A stretch of DNA of 64,000 bases from Collybia mongolica (taxonomy: Eukaryota > Basidiomycota > Agaricomycetes > Agaricales > Clitocybaceae): NCBI GenBank assembly GCA_013420905.1, contig JAAXNY010000010.1, positions 1,488,001 through 1,552,000 on the forward strand, read 5' to 3'. The notes under the pieces were generated by a model that was not told the origin of the DNA, searched no databases, and worked only from the letters and a program-made list of their open reading frames with translations. Shown in pieces: positions 43,890 to 53,801 of this stretch. Position 1 is the stretch's first letter, and each line of letters starts with the position of its first letter. Made by a program: the position numbers and the translations under genes.

Positions 43890-46800
43890 CTAGGTTCGCG
43901 TGTCTTCACGCCGGCGTTGGAATGGGATCTGTGCGAATTGGACGCGTTGTACGAGTCGCGGTGCTCCGGGGTTGCGTCTGTAGAATTCGGCGACCAACTC
44001 GTCCGCATTCACCTTGTCGGCAGGTTCCCAGGTGTTCTGTTCGTAGCTGTAGCCCTTCCAGGCGATCAGGTACTGCAGCTTGTTCCTGTAAATCCGGCTG
44101 TCCATGATCTCCTGAACCTCATAATGTACCTCGCCGTCTATGAGAGTGGGTTCAGGGACTTCGGTGACCGTTCTACCGGGTATTGGGTTGTGCGGCGCGG
44201 GTAGGAGTTTGACAACATGGAAGACCGGGTGGATGCGCGATAGCACCGGCGGAAGTTTGAGGCGGTAGGCGTGCGATCCAACCTTGGCTTCAATGGGGTA
44301 GGGCCCGATGTAGCGGTGAGCCAGTTTCTGCGACGGTCGAGTGATACGAATGTCGCGCGAATCCAAATACATCCGGTCTCCAACCTGGTAGTCAGGTGTT
44401 GGGTTTCGGCGGCGATTGTAGTACATTGCCATCTCGTCCTTGGCTTTGGCTAATGCGGCGCGGGCTTCCTCGAGGGTGTCCTTCATTCGGTCGCGGAATT
44501 TGTTCGCGGTTTCCAGCCGGGATGGTGCGGTCTGTGGTTCGAAGCCCATGCGTGGATGTCGACCGGTGTCCAGGAAGAACGGCGAGTGCTGTGTCGAGGA
44601 GTGGACGTGGTTATTGTACTGGAATTCGGCAAGCGGTAAAAGGTCGACCCAGTTGTCCTGTCGCTCGCTGACGAATAACCAGAGATACTGCTCCAGTTCC
44701 TGGTTCACTTGCTCGGTCTGTCTGTCTGTCTGTGGGTGGTACGCCGTAGACGCTGTGAGTTTAATATCAAGCATGCGATATAACTCCCTTGTGAATTCCG
44801 CCACGAACTGTACCCCTCGGTCGGAGACCATAGCCTTCGGTAAGCCGTGCAACTTCCACACATGCTGGAGGTAAAGCCTCGCCGATCCAAGCGCGGTAAT
44901 TGTCGTCGTGGTTGGGATGAAGTGCGCGCGTTTACCCACCGTGTCCACCACTACCATGATCGCATCATGCCCTTGCGACTCGGGGAGTTCCACGATGAAA
45001 TCCACGCTTGCGACGTTCCAGCGACCTTCCGGAATCGGCAGCGGTTTAAGTTCGCCGCTTGGAAGTTGACGCTGAGCCTTCGTTCGGAGACAGAGGTCGC
45101 ATGTCTTGCAGTATTTGCCAATGTAGCGCGACATTTGAGGCCACCAGTAATTGCGCGATACGAGTTCCAACGTCTTCCATCTTCCGGCGTGTCCCGCAAT
45201 TCGCGAATCGTGATGTTGCGCAACTATACGTCTGCGAAGGTCAGCGTGTTTTGGGACGTAGATGCGATCGCGGAAATACAGCAACTCCTGTGCTTCCCTC
45301 CACTCTGCGCTCCGAACCGATTTTCCTGCGGACTTCTTCAACTCCTGCGCTGCCTTCACCACCGCTTCCTCCTGATGTCCCTTGCGATTGCCTCTCCGAA
45401 TATCCCGCAGAATGTCCCTTTCCTCTCCTTCCACGACCATTCCTTCCAGTGCGCGGATTGTGAACAACTCCGGTTTGAGGAGGACTAGATCGCGGTTATC
45501 CTCGCTTCCATCGCTGTGGTCCGCTCGGCGAGATAGCGCGTCTGGCTTATCCATACTTCGTCCGGGCTTGTGGTGCAGCGAGAAGTTGAATCGGGAGAGG
45601 TACAGTGACCACCTGGCCTGTCTCCGATTTAGCTTCTGGGACGTCTGGAAGTACTCTAGATTTTTGTGGTCTGTCCAGATCTCGAAGTCGTGTCGCGCGC
45701 CTTCAAGGAAGTGTTGCCATTCTTCGAGTGCGCGAATGATGGCGAGCATTTCCTTGTCGTGTATCTCGTAATTCCGCTCAACCGCGTTGAGGCTCTTTGA
45801 CGAAAACGCGATCGGGTGCCACTTGTCGTCCTCCGGGCTGAGTTGCGAAAGTACTGCACCGGTCGCGAAATCCGAACTATCTGCCTCCACCCTAAACGGC
45901 TGGTTGTCGTCTGCGAACATCAGTACCAGTTTAGACGACACCGCTTCCTTCAACCCTTCGAATGCCTCCTGCTCCGACTCACCCCACTTCCAAGGCACGT
46001 CTTTACCGGTGAGATCAAACAATGGCCGCGCAATATGGGAGAAGTCGCGAATGAACCGCCGATAGAAGTTCGTGAAGCCCAAGAAGGACTGCACTTGCTT
46101 CTTGTTCGTGGGTGTTGGCCATTCTGCTACTCCGGCAACCTTGACCGGGTCCATCTCCGCCTGCCCCTCCGAGATAATGAGCCCCAGATACTCAATTCGG
46201 GTCTTCTCGAATTCGCATTTGTCCAGTCGCAGGTACAGTTTATGTTCGCGGAGTCGCTGGAGAACTAACCTCGTAATTCGGCGGTGTTCGGCAAGTCTCT
46301 TTGTGTAGATTAGAATATCATCGATGTAGACACATACCACTCCTTCCATGATGAGATCGTGGAATATCTCGTTCATCATGGTTTGGAACGTTGCCAGCGA
46401 GTTAGTGAGACCAAAGAACATTACCAGGGGCTCAAACATTCCGCGGTTTGTGCGAAATGTGGCCTTCCACTCATCACCTTCCTTAATTCGGACGTTGTTG
46501 TATCCCCAGCGAACGTCGAATTTGGAGAAGTATTTCGCTCCCCGAAGATTGTTGACGAGGTCGGAGATGAGTGGGAGTGGGTATTTGTTCTTGATCGTCA
46601 GCGAATTGAGAACGCGGTAGTCCTGTACCGGGCGTAGCGAACCGTCCTTCTTCTTGATAAAGAAGAATGGCGAAGCCATTGGCGATTTGGAGGGGCGGAT
46701 CCGACCAGAGGCGAGGTTCTCCTCGAGGAACTTGTCCAACTCCGCTTGTTCGGCGACTGAGAGCGGGTAGACCTTGCAGGATTTCCCTTCTGCATCGCGG

Positions 46801-47854
46801 ACAAGTTCGATCGCGTGGTCCCACGGTCGGCAATCTGGGAGAGCGTCGAAGGACGTCTTGGAGAACACATCCTCAAATTCGTGGACGTGCGCTGGTGCTA
46901 GATCAAAAAACGTCTTGGGTTGCGCATTACGATCAAAGGAGTCTGCGATCTGCTGGGATGCGTTCTTCTGGGCTTCCGTTTGGATCTTTTCCGCTAGTCG
47001 CTGCGAGATGGTTTGGGTTGTCCGAATCTCTTCCAGTGCCTTCTGAAACTGTCCTGGTTCGCCGATGTTGACCACGAAGATATGGTCGCCCTCTTCGATG
47101 CAATCTTCAAGGGCGATATCTCCTTCATGCTCAGAGTCGGGAACCTCTCCAATTTCTGTTTCTGGTTCGGGCATGGGTCCTGCGCGACAGGCGTTGATGC
47201 GGGCCTCCAATTTACACTTCTCTGCCTTTTCCGATTTAACCTCGTTCGCGCAGGTCCGACATTTGTCGGGACAGCAACTCATCTTCACCTCGTTGGTCTG
47301 CCAGTTGATCTCCGGGTTGTGCTCCTGCAACCAAGTGTAGCCCAGTATGAGATCCTGCTTCCCTAGGCTGGTGACCGCGAAGTGGGTGCGTTCTGAGTGA
47401 CCGTTGTACCGGAGGATGAGGTCTACGATCTCCAAAATAGACCCGTTCTCGTTCGGAGTGCCGTCGACGTTGAACACCGGAATAGTGCGAACTAGCTTGC
47501 GCGAGGTCAACCTGTTCCTCCGCACGAATTCAGAATCGATGAAAAGGCCCGTTGCTCCCGAGTCTACCAAGCTGTTCGTCGCGAATGTCTCGCCTGTGTC
47601 GGTCGTCTGAAGTTCAATCTTGAGCTTCAGCGAGCGAGTGCTGGGGGTGGCGGCGACTACGAATTGCTTGGGTAGAGCTCGTTCCCATCGGGGGAGTCTC
47701 TGGCGCGGCGGTTTAGGGACGGGGATGGTATCTTGTACGGCTTCTGTAGTAGTTTCGGGTGTTTGGGAAATTTCAATTGTATTCTCAACTTCTAAACACG
47801 CGAACCTATTTACAGATGACAGCGAGGGCGTACTGTTCACTCGCTGTCCGCTAC
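43890..47854 (-). CDS. Element A pol: protease, reverse transcriptase, RNase H, integrase, chromodomain
   Basis: Open frame of about 1,316 codons from 47840 (first start-like codon is GTG), reached from gag by -1 frameshifting; there is no ATG at its beginning. Domains in order (approximate residues): aspartic protease with DSGATG (about 92), reverse transcriptase with YIDD (about 505), RNase H (HDKEMLAIIRALEEW), integrase zinc finger H-H-C-C (875-910), integrase core with DFIVELPE, VSDRGVQF and an acidic motif after STAYHPQTDRQTEQ (about 943, 1008, 1038), and a chromodomain around 1237-1290 (LIAWKGYSYEQNTWEP). RNase H before integrase defines Ty3/gypsy. No stop or frameshift seen, so it may be active. 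Confidence 0.95.
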
Positions 47855-47861
47855 AAAACCC
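47818..47861 (-). promoter_or_regulatory. Element A -1 ribosomal frameshift signal
   Basis: On the minus strand, the heptamer G GGT TTT (47855-47861) lies in the gag frame as X XXY YYZ. After a 6-base spacer (47849-47854) comes a perfect 9-base-pair stem, GACAGCGAG paired with CTCGCTGTC, around a 13-base loop. The gag stop (47837-47839) lies in the loop. A -1 shift at the heptamer enters the pol frame, which is open across this point. All three parts of a classic -1 frameshift signal are present at the right spacing. Confidence 0.85.
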
Positions 47862-49105
47862 TCTTGAGTGGTTGCGAACATTTCCCCTTCTTCCGCCGGC
47901 GGTTCGACTTGTGCGTCTATCATCGCGAAGATGTGCTGCGCGAACTCATGCTGCTCCTCCATTGACATGAACTGTGTGTCGTAGCGGAGGGGGCAGTCCT
48001 TCCGGAAATGGCCCGGCTGCTTACATCGGTGGCAGGTCTCGATGTTCGTTCGAGCCCTCCGCATCGTGTCTACATCCATCGGAACCGGTGGAGGGAGAGC
48101 AGGGGGCGGCGGAGGTGGTGGTGGCGCCATCCGTTGCAGCGTCGGGGCTGAGAAGTGCGGCGGTGCGCGAAACGCCGAGGTAGTGCGTGCGGGAGGTGCG
48201 CGAGCCGCCGGTTTAGTGCTCAGGAAGGCCTCGTTGGTGAGGCGGTTTTCATCGCACTTCATTGCTGCTACGTACCACTGTTCCGGCTGATCGTCCGCTG
48301 GTCGTCCCACTGCCATCGTCGCGATCTGCGACTGAATCTCCCCGCTCAGTCCCTTCCGGTACTTCACCACAATCGTCAACCCCTCCTTGTATCCCGACTT
48401 GTCGATGAGATCCCTGAACTCATCCGTGTAGTCGTCCACCGATCGCGATCCTTGGTGGTAGCTGCTCGTTTCCAACCTCGTAATCGCCCGCTGCGCTTCG
48501 CTCTGCACGAAGAAGTTGACCGCGAAGTCGGCGCGGAATAGGGCCCATGTCGCGTACTTCGGGTTCCCGGTAGCGGTCTGGTATCGCATGGCCCGGTCCG
48601 TGAACAGATACGCTCGGCCTTTCTTCATGAAGGTGTACGCCCACCGTACCTGCGTCACTTCATCCGCGAACTGGTGTGGTACAAGATTTATATACAGTTT
48701 GCATGCGTTAATGAACGCACGCCCTCGTTCGCGCGATCCGTCGAAGTCATCGGGAAGCGATGGCCGGAGTGCCGAAGGTCGTCCCGAATTAACGTGGGTC
48801 GCGGGGGGAGGTGTTGATACATTATTTACAGGGGCGCTGGGTGCAGGGGTATTGACCAGGGGTGGGGGAGCCGCGGTTTGGAGCGCGATCAGCGTGTTGA
48901 TGCTGTCGGTGAGCTTCTTAAGCTGCTCGGCTTGTTCCTCCGCCTTCCTATTGAGATCTCCTACGTCTCGTTTGATGTTATCCATCCTCGTTTCGGCGTC
49001 CATTGGCCGGAGTAGGAGTTCCACTTCTAGTTCGGAGGAGGGTGGAGAGGGCGATTCTCGCGCGGTCTTGACGGATTCTGTATCGGAGCTGACAGTTTCT
49101 GCCAA
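47837..49105 (-). CDS. Element A gag
   Basis: 422-residue structural protein. MAETVSSDTESVKTARESPS starts at 49105. A coiled coil follows (MDNIKRDVGDLNRKAEEQAE), then Pro-rich sequence, a capsid-like domain (RAFINACKLYINLVPHQFAD, VDDYTDEFRDLIDKSGYKEG) of the Ty3 gag type, and at about residue 357 one zinc knuckle CHRCKQPGHFRKDC (C-x2-C-x4-H-x4-C). It ends TTQEGFVADSE at a TGA that overlaps the pol reading frame. It would package the element RNA into virus-like particles. Confidence 0.93.
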   Translation of the reverse strand: MAETVSSDTESVKTARESPSPPSSELEVELLLRPMDAETRMDNIKRDVGDLNRKAEEQAEQLKKLTDSINTLIALQTAAPPPLVNTPAPSAPVNNVSTPPPATHVNSGRPSALRPSLPDDFDGSRERGRAFINACKLYINLVPHQFADEVTQVRWAYTFMKKGRAYLFTDRAMRYQTATGNPKYATWALFRADFAVNFFVQSEAQRAITRLETSSYHQGSRSVDDYTDEFRDLIDKSGYKEGLTIVVKYRKGLSGEIQSQIATMAVGRPADDQPEQWYVAAMKCDENRLTNEAFLSTKPAARAPPARTTSAFRAPPHFSAPTLQRMAPPPPPPPPALPPPVPMDVDTMRRARTNIETCHRCKQPGHFRKDCPLRYDTQFMSMEEQHEFAQHIFAMIDAQVEPPAEEGEMFATTQEGFVADSE

Positions 49106-49163
49106 TCGGAATTTGGCAATGGCTGTGGTGAGGTCGCGGTCTCTGCTGGTGAGAGTATTCTAC

Positions 49164-49611
49164 TGTAAGGGCAACTCCGGCGGAGTGCGCGCGAACTTAG
49201 TAGAGCGGGCCGACACTGAGGAGGGGATCCTAAGAGAATACTCTGAGGAGCCTCCATCAGGGGGGGTGTGCTATATACCTAGTACTACATTAAATACACG
49301 TTCCCGGTGCGGTATGACGACACGCGTTGGGCTAGCGAAGGTCACGTGACCGTGCCCTTGATAGTCCGAACAAGTGCGAAGTCTGGCGGCGAACTGCGCG
49401 CGAAGTAGAGAGTGGGGGTGCGTGTGGGCGTAGGTAATGAACGTGCGATGTAGTGAATGTAATTGAGTGAGCGCGAAGTAAGCAGAGAAATTGTATCATA
49501 AGTCGGCGGGATGACTGAGTCGCGAATCGGCAAAGTAGAAGTCGGCGGAGTGAGATTCGGCAAAGTAAGGCTAGATCGGCGAAGTAAGGCGGAAATGGAG
49601 TTCCCCTTACA
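49164..49611 (-). repeat. Element A 5' LTR
   Basis: 448 bases, same termini. It should contain the promoter for the element's minus-strand transcript. No conventional primer-binding site complementary to a tRNA 3' end was recognised directly downstream (towards 49140). Confidence 0.93.
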
Positions 49612-51579
49612 ATACTTATGTTCCACTTTACTTTGGTTCATAAAGCTGGTAAAGGCTTTGGCCCAGATGGTCTGTCAAGACGAGATGCGCGGCTAGGGGA
49701 TCCTGTCTACCCAGACCCAGACGATGGTTACGACGAACCCTCAGGTCCTTTAAGGTTTATCAACCCAACGGAAGGATTGGATGACCCTTTGGAGCTGTCA
49801 GATTTTAAAGAGGAGATCGACACGCGCAGCGGATATTTATTCCAACTTGCGAAGGAAATCTCTGATTTTGAAGTTGAAGTAAACAATGCCTGGGCTGGTG
49901 AAGCAGCATTTATTGGAGAAGTAAAACAGCACTTAGGTTTAGGACGGTTCGGTATTCAAAGAGAAGCTTATCTAAAGCAACTTGTAAATACTACTGTCAT
50001 ACCCGATGAAAAGTTTAAATATGACCCTAATGTAAGGGAAGTATATGACGAGTCTAAACAAACACCTACGGCGCAGGAACAGGATAAAAACCTACCTTTA
50101 ATAAAAGAATGGTTAAAAAGACCACAAAAGAGACCAAAAGGAATGACAGATTGCACCTACCTAAAGTTTGCAAGGCAGGCGTCTAATTTCTTTTTGGATC
50201 CAGAAGGCAGGATGTATAGGAAAAATATCGATAGCGCGCACCAGCTTGTTGTTGATAAAAATCACCGAACATATATGATGAAGGCGTCTCACGATTCTGT
50301 TGGACATAGGGGTTTCTATGCAACAAAATCCTTAATAGATAAAAGATTTTGGTGGCCAGAAATGGAACGCGATGTATCATGGTATGTGAAGTCATGTCAC
50401 ATCTGTCAGACAAGGCTCTTAACTTTGTTGAGAATCCCTCCTGTCATAACCCACACGCCGTCTATATTCCAAGTATTGCATGCGGACACCATGTATATGA
50501 GCCCATTGTCTAACGGTTATAAATACATTGTCCAAGGAAGATGTGCGCTGTCTTCGTGGATGGAAGGCGCGCCCCTCAAATCTGAGGATGGCAAGACCTT
50601 GGGAAGGTGGCTGTTCGAAGAAGTAATTTGTAGATGGGGTTCCCTAACGGAAATTGTAACGGATAATGGTCCTGCCTTTGTCGCAGCCAAAGCGTGGCTG
50701 GAATCCAAGTATGGTATTACAGGAATAAGTATATCACCATACAATTCCAAAGGAAATGGGATCGCTGAGCGCGCACATTGGGATGTGCGTCAAGCTGTCT
50801 TCAAAGCTACAGGTGGTGATGTAAAGAAGTGGTACTACTTCTTTCACCATGTAATGTGGGCTGACAGAATTACTATATGGAAAGGGACGGGTTGCTCCCC
50901 CTATTTTATGATTACAGGCACGCACCCAACCTTACCATTAGATATTATTGAAGCCACTTGGTTAGTAAAGTTACCAGGAAAAATATTGACTACAGAGGAA
51001 CTCATTGGGTTTAGAGCGCAGGCTCTAGCTAAGCACGTCCAGCATGTGGCCGATATGAGGAAACGTATCAATATAGAAAAATGAAGGAGACTATTACAGT
51101 ATGAGAAGGATCACAGCGCGACCATCAGAGACTATGATTTCAAACCAGGAAGTTTAGTACTAGTTAGAAATACCGAGGTCGAAAGTTTGCTCGATAAAAA
51201 GCTGAAGCCATGGTACCTGGGACCAATGATAGTCCTGAGACGGAACCGTGGGGGAGCCTATATTGTTTGCAAAATGGATGGATTGGTGTGGCAACATAAA
51301 GTGGGGGCGTTTAGGGTTATTCCCTATTTTGCTAGGAGTACAATTGAACTGCCGGATAATCTGCAAGATCTAATAGACATCTCTAGCGAAACACTAAATG
51401 CTTTAGTGGAATCGAAAGATCCCGCTAATAGGCAAGTTTACAAGGAGCGTGACTATACTTTTGACAGAGTCCAATTGGATCAGTCCGATTCAGAGTCAAG
51501 CTCTAGTGAGAACACGGAGGAGGGGATAGCGCTGGCGCTACCACAAACTACTATGCCACACCGGAAGTTGCATAGGTGA
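49612..51579 (+). pseudogene. Element B pol, 3' part (end of RNase H, integrase), with one nonsense codon
   Basis: Starts in mid-gene with FHFTLVHKAGKGFGPDGLSR, the junction of RNase H and integrase in Ty3 elements. The integrase zinc finger is H-x-H (ASHDSVGHRGFYATK) plus CHICQ. The core has LHADTMYM, IVTDNGPAF and SPYNSKGNGIAERAHWD, i.e. the D, D, E triad. A single TGA at 51082-51084 (IEK-stop-RRLLQYEK) interrupts it; beyond it the frame continues LVLVRNTEVES to a natural stop at 51577-51579. The TGA could come from CGA by a CpG transition. No chromodomain. The upstream half of pol is absent because of the rearrangement with element A. Confidence 0.87.
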
Positions 51580-51725
51580 TAAATCAGTATGGAAACAGAA
51601 GCAGTAAAGACAGTATAAACAACGAAGCTAAGTAGTAAGGACAGTGTTAAGCCGAGTAAAGACAGTAATACAAAGGAGCGTGGGGAGGGACACCATAACT
51701 AAGGAGGAAGTTAATTGGACTACCC

Positions 51726-53107
51726 TCAAGCAGATATGAAGTCGTCTTCAACCTTGGGCAAGGGCACATCAGCCAGAGCTACCTCCTCCTTATCATTGTC
51801 ACCCTGGTCATGGACTTCCGTAGCGCTAGCAGTGGCAGCCTCGTCAGAGCCTCCCTCCAGAGCGGCCTCGTTCATTAGACCGTTGAGGCGAGTAACCTCG
51901 TCCATAGTGGCATCACGACGCTTCAATAAGAAGGACACTGTATGACTGATCTCCTCCAACTCAGCGTGGTAGTTTAAAAGCATCCTACCGAGGGCTTGCT
52001 TGGTGTGCAACATGGGATCGCCCGCGTCTGCAATCAAGCGCGCCCACACTAAGACTACATTGTGCTCCTTGGAGGGACGGAAGTCAATAAAGACACGAGT
52101 ATCTGATGCACAGTTGGTATAAATTTAGAACCATCTATTATTAGAAAACGTACCCTCAGCAGATGCCTTTGGATCTTCATCTGGGGTGTCCTGCCTCATA
52201 CGCTTTTTGGGATGAAGAGTGCTGCCGCGATTGAGCTCAGAACACTTACCGTCCTGTAGGAATAGGAAACAAAGTAATAGACAGAGCAAAAACAAGAATG
52301 GGTACCTTGATGGCAGCCTTTTCAGCCTTAGTCCTTTTGACACAGGGAACCTTAATGTTCTCCTTCTCCTTGCGACTACGGGTGATTGGTCCTTCACTAA
52401 GGAGACAACTAGTCACTGGTCCAGAGACAGCAGCACTAGCCGTAGCGCCGGAATCAATGACCATATTCTTGAGTAAAGAAGAGACGCCATTGAGTATGTT
52501 GCGCACTGACAGTGCGGTAGCTAAAAAGAAACATACCGAGTCAGTACCAGACATTTCAATGTCACCGTCATATTCACCACCAGCAATGACCTCACCTGGA
52601 ATAGTGGTACCATCCGCATCACCACCAGTAGCAGGGACCTAGTACCAGAAAACCATGGTTTAAAGAACAGTACAGTACAAGATGAGGTAAAAAGCACGCA
52701 CCGCAGTTTGAGACAGGTGCTCAGTGTGGACCTTTTCATGGTGACGGTGAATAGCGGCAGTAAGAGTCACAATGTTACGGTAAACGGGCTCTTGGAGTAA
52801 CTCAGGGTATACATGTTGTAGTCCCTGGAATGCCTTACAGACGCCAAAGATAACATTCTGCCAGGACCGCTCCGTCAAAACCAATTTGGACTCAGTCAGG
52901 AGTAGCTGTAAATTGTAAAAGTTGGTTACAAAAACGGCGTTTTAAAAGTTTAATTGGTAAAAAGTGTACCGCGGTTTCGCCTAACTTCCGGACGCTGACC
53001 CTTTGTTCAACAAGGGTGTCCATCAATAAACGAGCTTGAAAGGTGTGCCACTGAGCTTGGACCATCTTGAAGTTCTCGATGTCTTGATAGTTGGGGGGGC
53101 TAGTCAT
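51726..53107 (-). CDS. Element B antisense gene 1, unknown protein
   Basis: An intact five-exon gene on the strand opposite to element B pol. The start is MTSPPNYQDIENFKMVQAQW (ATG 53105-53107). Four introns of about 50-65 bases with GT-AG borders keep frame: after RKLGETA, after HLSQTA, after AEKAAIK and within the codon joining AE to DTRVF. The protein (about 370 residues) has helical N- and C-terminal parts (SWQNVIFGVCKAFQGLQHVY; VVLVWARLIADAGDPMLHTK), a basic middle (RSRKEKENIKV, PKKRMRQD) that could be a nuclear localisation signal, and an acidic tail. I recognise no family. Open frames with correctly placed introns argue for selection as a gene. Confidence 0.65.
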
Positions 53108-53801
53108 AATGATGCAGAGGAAATTGGTTCTTCGAACCAGAACGTTGTAAAGAGAGTATAATAGAGTCGGGCGATGTCTTTGGACAAAAAGCACAGCCAG
53201 TGCCCTTTTTTATACCTCTACGACTAGAGAAGCGCTACCCAGGCTCTCATTCGTTGTGTGTGTTCTACCCCCAGAAAAATCTATACATTTCAACTGAACA
53301 GGTCCGAGACGCGTGCCTAATTGAAATGCTGGGCCCAATTGAAAAAAAAGGAGCTCCGTAAAAATTCATGTGGAGCGCGGCAGTGTCCGCATGACAACTG
53401 GGACAGTTGTTGTCAGTGTTGAGGGGGAGATGGGTATAAGCAAAACCGATTTGGAAAAACCTACCAAGGTTACAAGGATTGAAATAGATTGTCTATAAAA
53501 AGTCAGTGATCGCGCCACGGTCTTAATGATTGAGAGAATTGCACCAGAATTAAACTGTACTATTTATAACTTAAGTAGCCGGTGCAAGGGCGGAAGCTTT
53601 CTTATGAAGACAATAGAACAACGGTTAAACCAATTGTATTGTTTATAGTCCAGGGGACTGTATGTAAAAACATGTGTTAGACTTCAATTAATAAAATTGA
53701 AGCCCAACAAAAGGCAGGGGAATAAGTAGTATGTAAGGGCACAGGGGCCCGGGAAAACACAAGTAGATAAAAAAAAAACATAGATGGGGGGCGCGGCGCG
53801 G
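53108..53801. other. Spacer between the two antisense genes of element B
   Basis: About 690 bases between antisense gene 2 (upstream on the minus strand) and antisense gene 1. It presumably holds the promoter of gene 1 and the 3' UTR of gene 2. No open frame of interest on either strand. Confidence 0.45.

Larger units (their letters stand above)
43431..49611 (-). mobile_element. Element A: Ty3/gypsy chromovirus, nearly intact
   Basis: A 6.18-kb LTR retrotransposon on the minus strand. Its 448-base LTRs (49164-49611 as 5', 43431-43878 as 3') start TGTAAGGG and end TTACA with short inverted repeats, and differ at seven positions. Gag (47837-49105) and pol (43890-47854) are open throughout and linked by a -1 frameshift signal. 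A purine tract lies next to the 3' LTR. A C-terminal chromodomain marks it as a chromovirus, a group that targets heterochromatin. The flanking pentamers (TCCGG and ATACT) do not match. CpG content is high compared with the surroundings, which suggests a young element. Confidence 0.93.

Noticed and set aside
49120..49163. Primer-binding site of element A
   Set aside because: The sequence next to the 5' LTR does not begin with the TGG complementary to a tRNA CCA end. An unconventional primer is possible but cannot be shown.
52521..52536. 16-base GTATGT...TAG 'intron' in antisense gene 1 of element B
   Set aside because: Far below the minimum intron size, and reading through it keeps the frame open.
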